Assembly (NCBI RefSeq): GCF_005048155.1
Contig: NZ_SUMB01000012.1
Location: forward strand, 1-64,000
DNA length: 64,000 bases
Direction of reading: 5' to 3'
From: Streptomyces piniterrae
GTDB lineage: Bacteria; Actinomycetota; Actinomycetes; Streptomycetales; Streptomycetaceae
A program made the translations under genes and the position numbers. The notes beneath the pieces were generated by a model, which was not told where the DNA came from, made no database searches, and was given only the letters and a program-made list of their open reading frames with translations. This document shows positions 33,961 through 42,914 of this stretch, in pieces. Numbering within the stretch: position 1 is the first letter of the stretch; every line of letters begins with the position of its first letter.

Positions 33961-34959
33961 ATGGCTGATGTGGTGCGCACCGAGGAGTTCCGGCGTCTCG
34001 CTACAGCAGGGCTCACGATCCTCGCCTTCGCCGCCGTCTACTTCGCGTCCGCACGGGTCGGCCTGCTGCAGCACGTGGTGATCGGGGGTGCGGTGGTCAC
34101 GCCTCTGTGGCCGCCGACCGGCATCGCGCTGAGCTGCCTGTTCCTCGTGGGCTTCTGGACCTGGCCGGGAATCGTCGTCGGCACGCTCCTGGTCATCGCC
34201 TCGCTCAGCCCGGTCGACCCCGGCGCCCTGGGGATCATGGCGGGGAACACCCTCGCGCCGGTGCTCTCCTACCTGATGCTGCGCCGGGTCGGCTTCCGCG
34301 TCGAGATGGACCGGCTGCGCGACGGTGTGGCGCTGGTGGCCCTCGGCGCCTTCGGCGGAATGCTGATCAGCGCCACGGTGGCCAGCTGCACCCTGTGGAT
34401 CACCGGCCACCTGCCGCCGGGCGGTTTCTGGCCGACCTGGGCGGCGTGGTGGGTGGGCGACGCGATGGGCGTGCTGGTGGTCGCCCCGCTGCTGCTCGCG
34501 CTCCGTACGGTGCGGTGGCCGCAGGACGTCCGTCCCTCCCGGTGGTTGGAGGCGGCGGCGCTGGCGGCCGCCTGTGTCGTGGTCTCGCTGCTGGTGACCA
34601 GGAGCGAGCTTTCCGTGCTGTTCCTGGTCTTTCCGCTGATCGTGTGGGCGGCACTGCGCTTCCAGCTCATCGGCGCGGCGCCCTGTGTGCTGGTGCTGTC
34701 CCTCTTCGCGATCACCGCGGCGACCGAGCAGAGCGGGCCGTTCGGAGGCCAGTCCCTCCTCTCCGCCATGGTCAACCTCCAGGCCCTGAACGGGTCCGCG
34801 GCACTGACCGCGCTGCTGCTGTCGGCCATCGTCACCGAGCAGAACACCATCCGGCGGCGGATCGAGCAGGCGTGCCTGGAACTGGCCGAGGTGGTGGACC
34901 GCCTCGCGCCGGGGGAGAGCCGGCGCCGCTGGCCGCCCGAGGAGGGCGAGGCGCGGTGA
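33961..34959 (+). CDS. MASE1-domain integral membrane protein
   Basis: The 332-aa product has about eight hydrophobic helices and the MASE1 hallmark TPLWPPTGIALSCLFLVGF near residue 47, with PGGFWPTWAAWWVGDAMGVL further on. MASE1 is usually the sensory membrane part of kinases, cyclases or phosphatases. Here it stands alone, ending in a short cytoplasmic coiled tail (EQNTIRRRIEQACLELAEVV). It directly follows a free SpoIIE phosphatase, so the pair may act as a split sensor. The ligand is unknown. Confidence 0.82.
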   Translation: MADVVRTEEFRRLATAGLTILAFAAVYFASARVGLLQHVVIGGAVVTPLWPPTGIALSCLFLVGFWTWPGIVVGTLLVIASLSPVDPGALGIMAGNTLAPVLSYLMLRRVGFRVEMDRLRDGVALVALGAFGGMLISATVASCTLWITGHLPPGGFWPTWAAWWVGDAMGVLVVAPLLLALRTVRWPQDVRPSRWLEAAALAAACVVVSLLVTRSELSVLFLVFPLIVWAALRFQLIGAAPCVLVLSLFAITAATEQSGPFGGQSLLSAMVNLQALNGSAALTALLLSAIVTEQNTIRRRIEQACLELAEVVDRLAPGESRRRWPPEEGEAR

Positions 34960-34976
34960 TGCGGCGGTGCGCGCCG

Positions 34977-36038
34977 TCAGCCGCCGAGCAGTTCTCCCAG
35001 GTCGTAGCCGACCGGCTCCTCCAGCTGGGCGTAGGTGCAGCTCTCCGGTGACCGGTCCGGGCGCCAGTGGCGGAACTGGGCCGTATGACGGAATCTGCTG
35101 CCCTCCATGTGGTCGTAGGCGACCTCGCACACCCACTCCGGGCGCAGCGGCACCCACGACAGGTCCTTGCCGCCGCTCCACCGGCTGGGCCCCCCGGGCA
35201 TCCGCTGCGACGCGTGTGCCGCCTCGTCGGTCCAGTCGCCCCAGGGGTGGTCCGAGACATCGTCCATCCGCAGCGGCTCCAGTTCCTCGACGAGCTTGCG
35301 CCGCTTCGCCATGGGGAACGAGGCGCACACCCCGACATGCTGGAGTTGCCCGGCACTGTCGTGCAGCCCGAGGAGCAGGGATCCGACGACCGGTCCGCTC
35401 TTGTGCAGCCGGTAGCCCGCGACGACACAGTCCGCCGTGCGAGCGTGCTTGATCTTGAACATCGCCCGGTCGCCGAGCCGGTAGGGCAGATCCAGTGGCT
35501 TGGCGACCACGCCGTCCAGGCCCGCCCCCTCGAACTGTGTGAACCAGGTCCGGGCCAGCTCCTGATCGGTGGTGGCGGGCGCGGTGTAAACCGGGGCCCG
35601 GGCCGCGCGGAGCGCCTCCACCAGCGCTTCCCGCCGGGCCGACTGCGGCGCGTCCATCAGCGATTCGGAGCCGAGGGCCAGCAGATCGAAGGCGATCAGC
35701 GAGGCGGGCGTCCGCTCGGCGAGCATCCGGACCCGGGAGTCCGCCGGATGAATGCGTTCCAGCAGCTCCTCGAAGTGCAGCCGCCCGTCATGGGCGATGA
35801 CGATCTCGCCGTCGACGACGCACCGCGGCGGCAGCTGGGCGCGCGCGGCGGCGACCACCTCGGGAAAGTAGCGGGTGAGGGACTTCGTCGTACGGCTGCC
35901 GATCTCGATGTCCTCGCCGTCCCGGAAGACGATCACCCGGAACCCGTCCCACTTGGCCTCGTACTGCATGCCCGCGGGGATGTCGGTCACCAGCTTGGCG
36001 AGCATGGGGGAGACCGGTGGCATGACAGGCAGATCCAT
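34977..36038 (-). CDS. ATP-dependent DNA ligase (LigC type)
   Basis: The 353-aa ligase has the nucleotidyltransferase motif EAKWDGFR with Lys29 as the AMP-accepting residue. Other motifs are SRTTKSLTRYFPE, VDGEIVI, GLDGVVAKPL and FKIKHARTADCVV, followed by an OB-fold domain (VGSLLLGLHD, WVPLRPEWVCEVAYDH). Length and the lack of a DNA-binding domain match LigC of actinobacteria. It diverges from a LigD-like primase-polymerase (134 bases apart). Mycobacterial LigC works with Prim-PolC in gap repair, so the same pairing is likely here. Confidence 0.9.
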   Translation of the reverse strand: MDLPVMPPVSPMLAKLVTDIPAGMQYEAKWDGFRVIVFRDGEDIEIGSRTTKSLTRYFPEVVAAARAQLPPRCVVDGEIVIAHDGRLHFEELLERIHPADSRVRMLAERTPASLIAFDLLALGSESLMDAPQSARREALVEALRAARAPVYTAPATTDQELARTWFTQFEGAGLDGVVAKPLDLPYRLGDRAMFKIKHARTADCVVAGYRLHKSGPVVGSLLLGLHDSAGQLQHVGVCASFPMAKRRKLVEELEPLRMDDVSDHPWGDWTDEAAHASQRMPGGPSRWSGGKDLSWVPLRPEWVCEVAYDHMEGSRFRHTAQFRHWRPDRSPESCTYAQLEEPVGYDLGELLGG

Positions 36039-36172
36039 GCTCCCGATCCTGCGCGCTCGCGGCGCTTCGCGCGCGCCAGGGGCTTGGTGTGCCCGGGGTT
36101 CGAAGACCCCGAGGGTCCGCCCCTGTCGCTCCCCGCCGCGCGCCGGAGCCCCACCGAACCTAGCGTGGACGC

Positions 36173-37183
36173 ATGGCCGCAGGAGCTGTCGAGCTGGACG
36201 TCGCCGGGCGCACGGTGCGGGTGTCGCATCCGGACAAGACGTACTACCCGGAGCGCGGATTCACCAAGCTGGACGTCGCCGAGTACTACCTCGCCGTGGC
36301 GGACGGGGTGCTGCGTGGTCTGCGGGACCGGCCCACCACCATGCAGCGCTTTCCCGACGGGGTGGAGGGCGAGTTCTTCTATCAGAAGCGCGCGCCGAAG
36401 GGGCTGCCGGACTGGCTGCCCACCGCCCGTATCGCCTTCCCCAGCGGACGTTTCGCCGACGAGATATGCCCCACCGAACCGGCCGCGGTCATCTGGGCGG
36501 CCAACCTCGGCTGTCTGACCTTCCACCCCTGGCCGGTCCGGCGGGGCGATACCGAACACCCCGACGAACTGCGGATCGACCTCGACCCGCAGCCCGGCAC
36601 GGATTTCGCCGACGCCGTCACGGTCGCGCAGGCGCTGCGCGAGCTGCTGGCCGAGCACGGGCTGAGCGGCTGGCCCAAGACGTCCGGCGGCCGCGGGGTG
36701 CACATCTACGTCCCGATCCGGCCCCAATGGACGTTCACCGAGGTCAGACGGGCCGCGATCGCGCTGGCCAGGGCCATGGAACGCCGGATGCCGGAGCTGG
36801 TGACCTCGGCCTGGTGGAAGGAGGAGCGCGGCGCCAAGGTCTTTGTGGACTACAACCAGATGGCCCGGGACCGGACCATCGCCTCGGCCTACTCGCTGCG
36901 CGCCCGGCCCCGTGCCACCGTCTCCACCCCGCTGCGCTGGGAGGAGCTGTCCGACGCCGCGCCCGAGGACTTCGACCTGCGCACCGTCCCGCCGCGGTTC
37001 GCCGAACTCGGCGATGTGCACGCGGACATGGGCGAGCACGCCTTCGGTCTGGAATCCGTCCTCGAACTCGCCGACCGGCAGGCGGCGGACGAAGGACTGG
37101 GCGATCTGCCGTACCCGCCCGACCATCCGAAGATGCCGGGGGAGCCGTCCAGGGTCCAGCCGAGCCGGGCCCGCAAACGCTGA
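36173..37183 (+). CDS. LigD-type primase-polymerase (PrimPol)
   Basis: The 336-aa protein is an archaeo-eukaryotic primase-like polymerase. The metal-binding pair is in ELRIDLDPQPG (Asp136, Asp138). Other motifs are KTSGGRGVHIYVPI, which binds the nucleotide triphosphate, and VFVDYNQMARDRTIASAYSL. It is a stand-alone domain without ligase or nuclease modules, like Prim-PolC. It would fill short gaps, often with ribonucleotides, for the ligase encoded divergently. No Ku gene is present in the window. Start ATG 36173 is close to the divergent promoter region. Confidence 0.9.
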   Translation: MAAGAVELDVAGRTVRVSHPDKTYYPERGFTKLDVAEYYLAVADGVLRGLRDRPTTMQRFPDGVEGEFFYQKRAPKGLPDWLPTARIAFPSGRFADEICPTEPAAVIWAANLGCLTFHPWPVRRGDTEHPDELRIDLDPQPGTDFADAVTVAQALRELLAEHGLSGWPKTSGGRGVHIYVPIRPQWTFTEVRRAAIALARAMERRMPELVTSAWWKEERGAKVFVDYNQMARDRTIASAYSLRARPRATVSTPLRWEELSDAAPEDFDLRTVPPRFAELGDVHADMGEHAFGLESVLELADRQAADEGLGDLPYPPDHPKMPGEPSRVQPSRARKR

Positions 37184-37372
37184 GCGGCACGGCCAGACGA
37201 ACGCCGCGGGCGCCCGGCAGGGCGCGGCGGCGGCCGCTCGGAGGCCGCATACTGACCGCAGGGCCGGCCGCGCGGCCGCGCCCGTACCGCCTGGTCAAGG
37301 GACCGGCCCGGACCGGCCGCCGGCATGCGGCGCACCGGACCAGGGCGCCGACGTCGAGGCAGGCAGCTTGCC

Positions 37373-38596
37373 GTGAGCGAACCCCGGATCGACTACGCGG
37401 CGGTCTTCCAGGACCTGCCGGGAGCCGTGCTGCTGCTCACCCCGCAGTTCGTGATCGTCGACGTCAACGAGGCGCTCCTGCGGGTTTCCGGGCGCGAGCG
37501 GGAGCATCTGGTCGGCCGCTATCTCATCGACGTCTTCCCCGACAATCCCGGCGATCCGGAGGCGACCGGCTCCCGCAACCTCCTCGCCTCCCTCCGGCGG
37601 GTGGTGTCCACCGGCACGACCGACACCATGGCGCTCCAGCGTTACGACGTGGAGCCGCCCGGCCGGCCGGGCGTGTTCGAGGAGCGCTACTGGAGCCCGG
37701 TCAACGCCCCCGTGCTCGGCCCCGACGGGAAGGTGCAGCTGGTCATCCACCGGGTCGAGGAGGTCACCGAGCTCATCAGGGCGCGCCGCGAGGCCGGCGG
37801 CAACCGCGAGCGGCTGGAGGCCGAGCTCTACACCCGGGCCCAGGAGCTCCAGGCGGTCAACGAACGGCTGCGCGCCGCCCATGCCAGGGAACGTCAGGTG
37901 GCGCTGGCCCTCCAGGACGCGATGCTGCCCGCGCCCCGGCCCGTGGGGCACCACCGGGCGGCGGTCCGCTACCAGCCCGCCGTCGGGGCGCTGAACGTCT
38001 GCGGTGACTGGTACGCACTGGACGACCTGCCCGGGGACCGGATGGCGGTGGCCGTCGGCGACGTCGTCGGGCATGGGCTGGCGGCCGCCTGCGTCATGGG
38101 CCAGCTCCGCAGTGCGCTGAGCGCCGCGACCCTCGTCGTCGGTGGGCCCGCCCGAGCGCTGGAAGTGCTCGGCCGGTACGCCGGCTCCGTGGACGGCGCC
38201 GAATCCACCACCGCCGTGCAGGTGGTCATCGACTGGGCCGCGCACACCCTCACCTACAGCAGCGCCGGCCATCCGCCGCCGGCCCTGCTGCGCCCGGGTG
38301 GCAGCGTGGAGTTCCTGGACCGGGCGACCGACCCGCCGCTGGGCGCCCGGCCCGATCATGTGGCCCGGCCCGAGGCGCACACCCCGTTCACCGACGGCAC
38401 CGTCCTGGTCCTCTACACGGACGGGCTGATCGAACGCCGCCGCGAGGACATCGACGTCGGGCTGGCCCGCCTCGCGGATTCCCTCACCCGGCACCAGGGC
38501 GCCGCGCCCGAAGCGCTCGCCGATGCGCTGCTGTCGGAGCTGATCCCGCCCGGCGGCGCCACCGATGACACGGCGCTGGTCATCATCCGCCTCTGA
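37373..38596 (+). CDS. PAS-SpoIIE phosphatase
   Basis: The 407-aa product has an N-terminal PAS domain (DYAAVFQDLPGAVLLLTPQF, VNEALLRVSGREREHLVGRY), a coiled linker (AELYTRAQELQAVNERLRAA) and a SpoIIE phosphatase domain (LQDAMLPAP, VCGDWYALDDL, VGDVVGHGLAAACVMGQLRS, SSAGHPPPALL, LYTDGLIERR, DDTALVII). In the first metal motif GG-D-W-F/Y-D the second aspartate is replaced by alanine (GDWYAL), which may alter activity. GTG 37373 is preferred to ATG 37325 because the PAS domain starts right after. Likely role: redox- or ligand-sensitive control of a sigma-factor antagonist. Confidence 0.85.
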   Translation: MSEPRIDYAAVFQDLPGAVLLLTPQFVIVDVNEALLRVSGREREHLVGRYLIDVFPDNPGDPEATGSRNLLASLRRVVSTGTTDTMALQRYDVEPPGRPGVFEERYWSPVNAPVLGPDGKVQLVIHRVEEVTELIRARREAGGNRERLEAELYTRAQELQAVNERLRAAHARERQVALALQDAMLPAPRPVGHHRAAVRYQPAVGALNVCGDWYALDDLPGDRMAVAVGDVVGHGLAAACVMGQLRSALSAATLVVGGPARALEVLGRYAGSVDGAESTTAVQVVIDWAAHTLTYSSAGHPPPALLRPGGSVEFLDRATDPPLGARPDHVARPEAHTPFTDGTVLVLYTDGLIERRREDIDVGLARLADSLTRHQGAAPEALADALLSELIPPGGATDDTALVIIRL

Positions 38597-38781
38597 CCAG
38601 CGGAATCTCCGGTTCGGCGGCGGGCTGCGGAACGGCACGGGCGGGCGTCCCTGTCCTGCGCGGCTGCTGCGGTCGGAGCAATATCAGCACGGAAGAGCGA
38701 ATATCCCTATTGGCTGCAAAATGCCCTGGTTTCCGCGGTATCGATCCCATGTCCGATCCCTGCCAACCAGGAGAGAACGCA

Positions 38782-39084
38782 ATGCGCAAGATCATAGGAC
38801 GTTCGCTGGCCACCGTGGCGCTTGCCGCCGTCGCCATCGTCCCGCTCGGCGGCGCGGCCCAGGCCGCACCCGTCGCGCCGACGGCCAAGGTCGTCGTGGC
38901 CGACGACGGCCACGGCCGTCATGGCCATGGTCACGGTCACGGTCACGGCCGTCACCACCGTCACCACGGCCACTGGGGCCACGGCGGCTGGGGTCACGGT
39001 CACGGTCACGGCTGGGGCTGGGGCGGCGGTGGATGGGGCTGGGGCTGGCCCTTCGGCTGGGGCGGTGGCCTTTTCGGCTTCTAA
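38782..39084 (+). CDS. Small exported His/Gly/Trp-rich protein
   Basis: The 100-aa product has a clear signal peptide (MRKIIGRSLATVALAAVAIV, ending AQAA near residue 28) and a mature part made mainly of His, Gly and Trp. A run of HGHGHGHGHGRHHRHHGHW passes into GWGWGGGGWGWGWPFGWGGG. The DNA is repetitive GGTCAC units. The His-rich half should bind Ni, Zn or Cu; the Trp/Gly half may self-associate or contact the wall. I know no named family. ATG 38782 follows AGGAGA. It is monocistronic. Confidence 0.8.
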   Translation: MRKIIGRSLATVALAAVAIVPLGGAAQAAPVAPTAKVVVADDGHGRHGHGHGHGHGRHHRHHGHWGHGGWGHGHGHGWGWGGGGWGWGWPFGWGGGLFGF

Positions 39085-39231
39085 CAGCCAGTAGTTGAGA
39101 CGGGCCGCCGCGGCGCACCATCCGCGGCGGCCCGTCGTCGCTTGCCCGGACTGCTGCTGGCCGGCCCGCTGGCCGTCCGGCGTGCTGCTTGCCCGGCGTG
39201 CTGGTTGTCCGGCCTGCCTCTGGGGGACGTG

Positions 39232-39864
39232 ATGTGCTGGAGCGCGACGGCGGACCTGGCGGCGGGCGCCGGAATCGCCGCCGTCGGAGTGGCCTGCCTC
39301 GTACGACTGCGCCGCGTATCCGATCTGCCGCTGGCCGCGCTGCCGCTGCTCCTCGGGATCCACCAGATCATCGAGTCCGCCGTCTGGCGTACCGGCGGCG
39401 GCACCGGTCCGGCCACCACGGCCTGGGCGGTCGTCGCCCTGCCCCTGCTCGCCGTATGGGTGCCCCTGGGCGTGCTCCTCGCGGCCCCACCGGCCGCCCG
39501 GCGCCGGCTGCTGATCCCCGCCGCCGCGGGTCTCGCCACCGCGGCGGCCCTCGCGTACGGCCTGGCCGACCGCCCCGCGACGGCCGAAATCCGGGGCCAC
39601 ACCGTCGGTTACCTGCTTGCGCTGCCGTACGCGCCGCCGCTCGTCGCCGGCTATCTCGCCGCCACCGTCGGAGCCCTGCTGCTCGGCGGCGATCCGCTGC
39701 TCCGGCTGCTGGGCGGCCTGGTCGGCGCGGGGGCGGTGATCTGCGCATCGCTGTGGCGGCTGGAGTTCCTCTCCACCTGGTGCGCCTTCGCCGCGGTGGC
39801 CGCGCTGCTGATGTTCGGCTGGGTGGGACGGAACCGGGCGGCCGGGTGGGCCGACGCGGCGTGA
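39232..39864 (+). CDS. DUF6629 membrane protein
   Basis: The 210-aa protein begins MCWSATADLAAGAGIAAVGV, the characteristic start of the DUF6629 family, with about seven transmembrane helices. Conserved-looking residues include IHQIIESAVW in helix two and a histidine in RGHTVGYLLALPY. The function of the family is unknown to me; the E/H residues in the membrane hint at a haem or metal site, which is a guess. GGGGGACG precedes the ATG. The 75-aa gene follows after 48 bases, in the same direction. Confidence 0.8.
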   Translation: MCWSATADLAAGAGIAAVGVACLVRLRRVSDLPLAALPLLLGIHQIIESAVWRTGGGTGPATTAWAVVALPLLAVWVPLGVLLAAPPAARRRLLIPAAAGLATAAALAYGLADRPATAEIRGHTVGYLLALPYAPPLVAGYLAATVGALLLGGDPLLRLLGGLVGAGAVICASLWRLEFLSTWCAFAAVAALLMFGWVGRNRAAGWADAA

Positions 39865-39912
39865 AGCGGCCCGCGATATGCGCCCCGTCGTTCCCGGCCG
39901 CAACCTGGGGGA

Positions 39913-40140
39913 ATGGACGAGAAGCCACCACGGGTGACCGTGCACCCGCCGGACCCGGACGGGGCGCGGCGCGTGACGGTCGGCGACCGGACCCTGGGAG
40001 TCGCCCACCGGATCGAGGACCTGGTGAAGTTCCTGCGGCACACCCGGCTGACGGAGCATGTGCCGCTGGACGAGGTGGAGGTCGAGGAGACCGACCTCAT
40101 CGACTGGCTCGGCGGCGGGCCGGAGGAGTGGGGAGACTAG
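39913..40140 (+). CDS. 75-aa conserved hypothetical, paralogue of the gene at 2156
   Basis: This 75-aa protein (MDEKPPRVTVHPPDPDGARR at the start) parallels the product of 2156-2383 over its whole length: HPP, GxRRVTV, a central AH, then an L-R/K-F-L-R helix and an acidic Trp-containing end. Same size and no gaps indicate gene duplication. It has no recognised domain; its strongly acidic C-terminal third (EVEVEETDLIDW) suggests a protein-binding role. It follows the DUF6629 gene and is succeeded by a small hairpin. Confidence 0.65.
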   Translation: MDEKPPRVTVHPPDPDGARRVTVGDRTLGVAHRIEDLVKFLRHTRLTEHVPLDEVEVEETDLIDWLGGGPEEWGD

Positions 40141-40175
40141 GGCCGGTCCGAGGCGGGGCTTGTCGTCCGCGGTCT

Positions 40176-40194
40176 CGGCGATCAGGGATCGCCG
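40176..40194 (+). terminator. Small hairpin after the 75-aa gene
   Basis: CGGCGATC-AGG-GATCGCCG is a perfect 8-bp stem 36 bases after the stop. The remaining spacer to 40487 shows no gene; it includes the leader of the next phosphatase with GGCGGAAGGA at its end. Confidence 0.5.
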
Positions 40195-40487
40195 ATCAGA
40201 GCCCCTCCCTCCGCTCTTCCCTCTGCTCGCCCATCGCCTTCACAGCGCGGGCGCGCTGCGTCGTACCGCCCTCGCTCCGTCATATGGCGTGACGGCTGGC
40301 GCCCGTCGTGAAATCCTTCATTTTTCAAGCTCCCGCCCCGGGAATTGATCTCCTGGGGATCCGGCTCTCCCTGCGGGCCCGTCCCGTCTGGAGAGATGAT
40401 GGAGGGCAGCTGAAGCACGGCGAGAGACGGCCGGTGCACGGAAGCACCACGGCTGCCGGTCCAGGTGGCCGGCGGAAGGAGTGCTGG

Positions 40488-42572
40488 ATGGGTGCGACCG
40501 ACGCGTTCCCGGACGACGTCGCCGCGGTCGGGGCGGGCCCCTCCGAGCCTGGCGGCCTGCTGGACGTGTTGGGCGTCGCCGCGGTGATGCTCGACGCGCG
40601 CGGGCGGATCACGCTGTGGAGCCCGCAGGCCGAGGAACTGTTCGGCTGGACCGCCGAGGAGGCGCTGGGCCAGTCCGCCGCGCACCTGCTCGTGGCACCG
40701 GAGAACCTGGAGCTGATTTTCCAGCTGTTCGCCCAGGTGATGGCGAGCGGCAAGAGCTGGGCCGGGGTCTTTCCCGTCGTGCACAAGGACGGCAGCACCC
40801 GTCTGGTGGAGTTCCGCAATATGCGGCTCCAGGACGAGCACGGCGACTCCTTCGCCCTGGGCATCGCCACCGACCAGGCGGTTCTGCGCCGGGTGGAGCG
40901 GGATCTGGCGCTGTCGGTGCGGCTGGTGGCCCAGTCGCCGATCGGGCTCGCCGTCCTCGACACCGACCTGCGCTTCGTCATGGTCAACCCGGCGCTGGAA
41001 CGCATCAACGACATGCCCGCCGAACAGCACATCGGCCGCCATGTCGCCGACGCCCTGCAGTTCCTGGACACCGAGACCATCGTGGCCACGATGCGCGACG
41101 TCCTCGCCAGCGGAACGCCGCGGCTCGCCCAGTTCACCGTCGGCCGCACCGCCGACGACCCCCACACCGATCACGCCTGGTCGGTGTCGTACTACCGTCT
41201 GGAGGACGCCAACGCCCGGGTCCTGGGCCTGGCGACCTCCGTCGTCGACGTCACCGAGCAGCACCGGGCCGCCACCGAAGCCGCCCGTGCCCGCCGGCGC
41301 CTCGCCGTCATCGCCGACGCCTCCGCGACTGTCGGCACCACTCTCGACGTCGACCAGACGGCCCACGAACTCGCCGACGTGATCGTGCCCGAGCTGGCCG
41401 ACCTGGCCGCGGTGGATGTGCTCGACGCCGTCCTGGAGGGCCGGCGTCCCGCTCCCCGCGTCCCCGGCGGACCGGCCCGCTTCCGGGCGCTGGCCGTCTC
41501 CGCCGCCTACGCCACCGACGCCGTGCGCGCCGCCGACCCCACCGGGCAGATCGCCTCGTACGACGCCGACCGGCTGATCACCCGGTGTGTGACCGACGCC
41601 CGCCCGGTCCTGGTGGCCCATGTGACCGACAAGGACCTGCCGCGTATCGCCGCCGATCCGGACGGTGCCGCGCTGCTCGGGCGGGCCGGACTGCACTCCT
41701 ATCTGGCGGTGCCGCTGATCGCCCGCGGTGAGGTCCTCGGTGCCCTGTCGCTGTACCGCGTACGCAATCCGCTGCCGTTCGACGAGGACGATGTCGCGCT
41801 CGCCGTCGAGCTGGCCGCCCGCGCCGCGGTGTGCATCGACAACGCCCGCTCGTACCAGAGCGAACGCCGCACCGCCCTGACCCTCCAGCGCCACCTGATG
41901 AACCACCGGCCGCGCCAGCCCACCGGCATGGAGATCGCCTACCGCTACCAGCCCGCGCTGGCGGCCAGCGAGGTCGGCGGCGACTGGTTCGACGCCATCC
42001 CGGTGGCCGGTGACAAGACTGCCCTGGTGGTGGGCGACGTCATGGGCAGCGGCATCAACGCGGCCGCCACCATGGGCCAGCTGCGCACCACCACCCGCGC
42101 CCTGGCCGAACTCGACCTGGATCCCGACGAGGTCCTCCGGCACCTCGACCACATCGCCGCGGGCCTCGACCCGGCCTTCGCCACCTGCCTGTACGCGGTG
42201 TACGACCCGCACCGCGAGGAGTGCCGGATCGCCGTCGCCGGCCATATGCCGCCCGTCGTCGTCCGGCCGGGCAAGGCTCCCGAACTGCTCGATCTGCCCA
42301 CCGGCGCGCCCCTCGGGGTCGGCGGCGTGCGCTTCGAGCAGACCACGGTGCCGCTGCGCGACGGCGACCAGCTGGTGCTCTACACCGACGGGCTGATCGA
42401 GACCCGCGACCAGCCCATCGACACCCGCCTGGACTCCCTGCTCAGCCTGCTCGCCGAGCCCGAGAGGCCGCTGGAGGAGCTCTGCGACCGGCTCCTGAGC
42501 GCGCTGCGCTCACCGCACGGCCACGACGATGTTGCGCTGCTCATCGCCCGGGTCAGCGCCGACGACGCCTGA
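40488..42572 (+). CDS. PAS-PAS-GAF-SpoIIE phosphatase
   Basis: The 694-aa protein combines two PAS domains (about residues 25-140, starting VMLDARGRITLWSPQAEELF, and 150-260, LDTDLRFVMVNPALERIND), a GAF domain (about 275-450, LHSYLAVPLIARGEVLGALS) and a C-terminal SpoIIE phosphatase (LQRHLM, GGDWFDAIPV, VGDVMGSGINAAATMGQLRT, LYTDGLIETRD, HDDVALLI). Unlike the protein at 45265 it has no HATPase kinase domain at the end. ATG 40488 has GGAAGGA 7 bases ahead. It should dephosphorylate an antagonist protein in response to signals sensed by PAS/GAF. No antagonist gene is next to it. Confidence 0.9.
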   Translation: MGATDAFPDDVAAVGAGPSEPGGLLDVLGVAAVMLDARGRITLWSPQAEELFGWTAEEALGQSAAHLLVAPENLELIFQLFAQVMASGKSWAGVFPVVHKDGSTRLVEFRNMRLQDEHGDSFALGIATDQAVLRRVERDLALSVRLVAQSPIGLAVLDTDLRFVMVNPALERINDMPAEQHIGRHVADALQFLDTETIVATMRDVLASGTPRLAQFTVGRTADDPHTDHAWSVSYYRLEDANARVLGLATSVVDVTEQHRAATEAARARRRLAVIADASATVGTTLDVDQTAHELADVIVPELADLAAVDVLDAVLEGRRPAPRVPGGPARFRALAVSAAYATDAVRAADPTGQIASYDADRLITRCVTDARPVLVAHVTDKDLPRIAADPDGAALLGRAGLHSYLAVPLIARGEVLGALSLYRVRNPLPFDEDDVALAVELAARAAVCIDNARSYQSERRTALTLQRHLMNHRPRQPTGMEIAYRYQPALAASEVGGDWFDAIPVAGDKTALVVGDVMGSGINAAATMGQLRTTTRALAELDLDPDEVLRHLDHIAAGLDPAFATCLYAVYDPHREECRIAVAGHMPPVVVRPGKAPELLDLPTGAPLGVGGVRFEQTTVPLRDGDQLVLYTDGLIETRDQPIDTRLDSLLSLLAEPERPLEELCDRLLSALRSPHGHDDVALLIARVSADDA

Positions 42573-42774
42573 CCGGACTCCGGGCCCGACCTGAGCCGCT
42601 GATCCACTGATCCGGTGCCGGTGGAGTGACCGTTTTCCGTGTCGGCCGACGGAAGAATCCGCACCTCTCGCGAGACCGCGAAATCCGCGTAATCGCTGGC
42701 CACGATGAGATGGATAGCGCCAAGCATCGTCCATCTCGCGACGGATTTCGTTGTCTCAAAGTGTTGACGGGTTC

Positions 42775-42803
42775 TTGACGGGGGTCTTGGGCGGGGGTTG
42801 TAT
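42775..42803 (+). promoter_or_regulatory. Putative promoter for the amino-acid permease
   Basis: TTGACG (42775-42780) is 17 bases from TTGTAT (42798-42803), a good SigA-type pair that would give a leader of about 105 bases. A second TTGACG lies at 42764. The rest of 42573-42914 shows nothing else convincing. Confidence 0.45.
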
Positions 42804-42914
42804 TCGGTCACCGAAGCGGCGCCGAACGTCCATCGGTCTGCACCGCCTTACGGCATTCACCTCGAAGGTGCCCCCTTCCTGCCCGCCAGCACCGATGGGA
42901 CATGGATAACTGAT

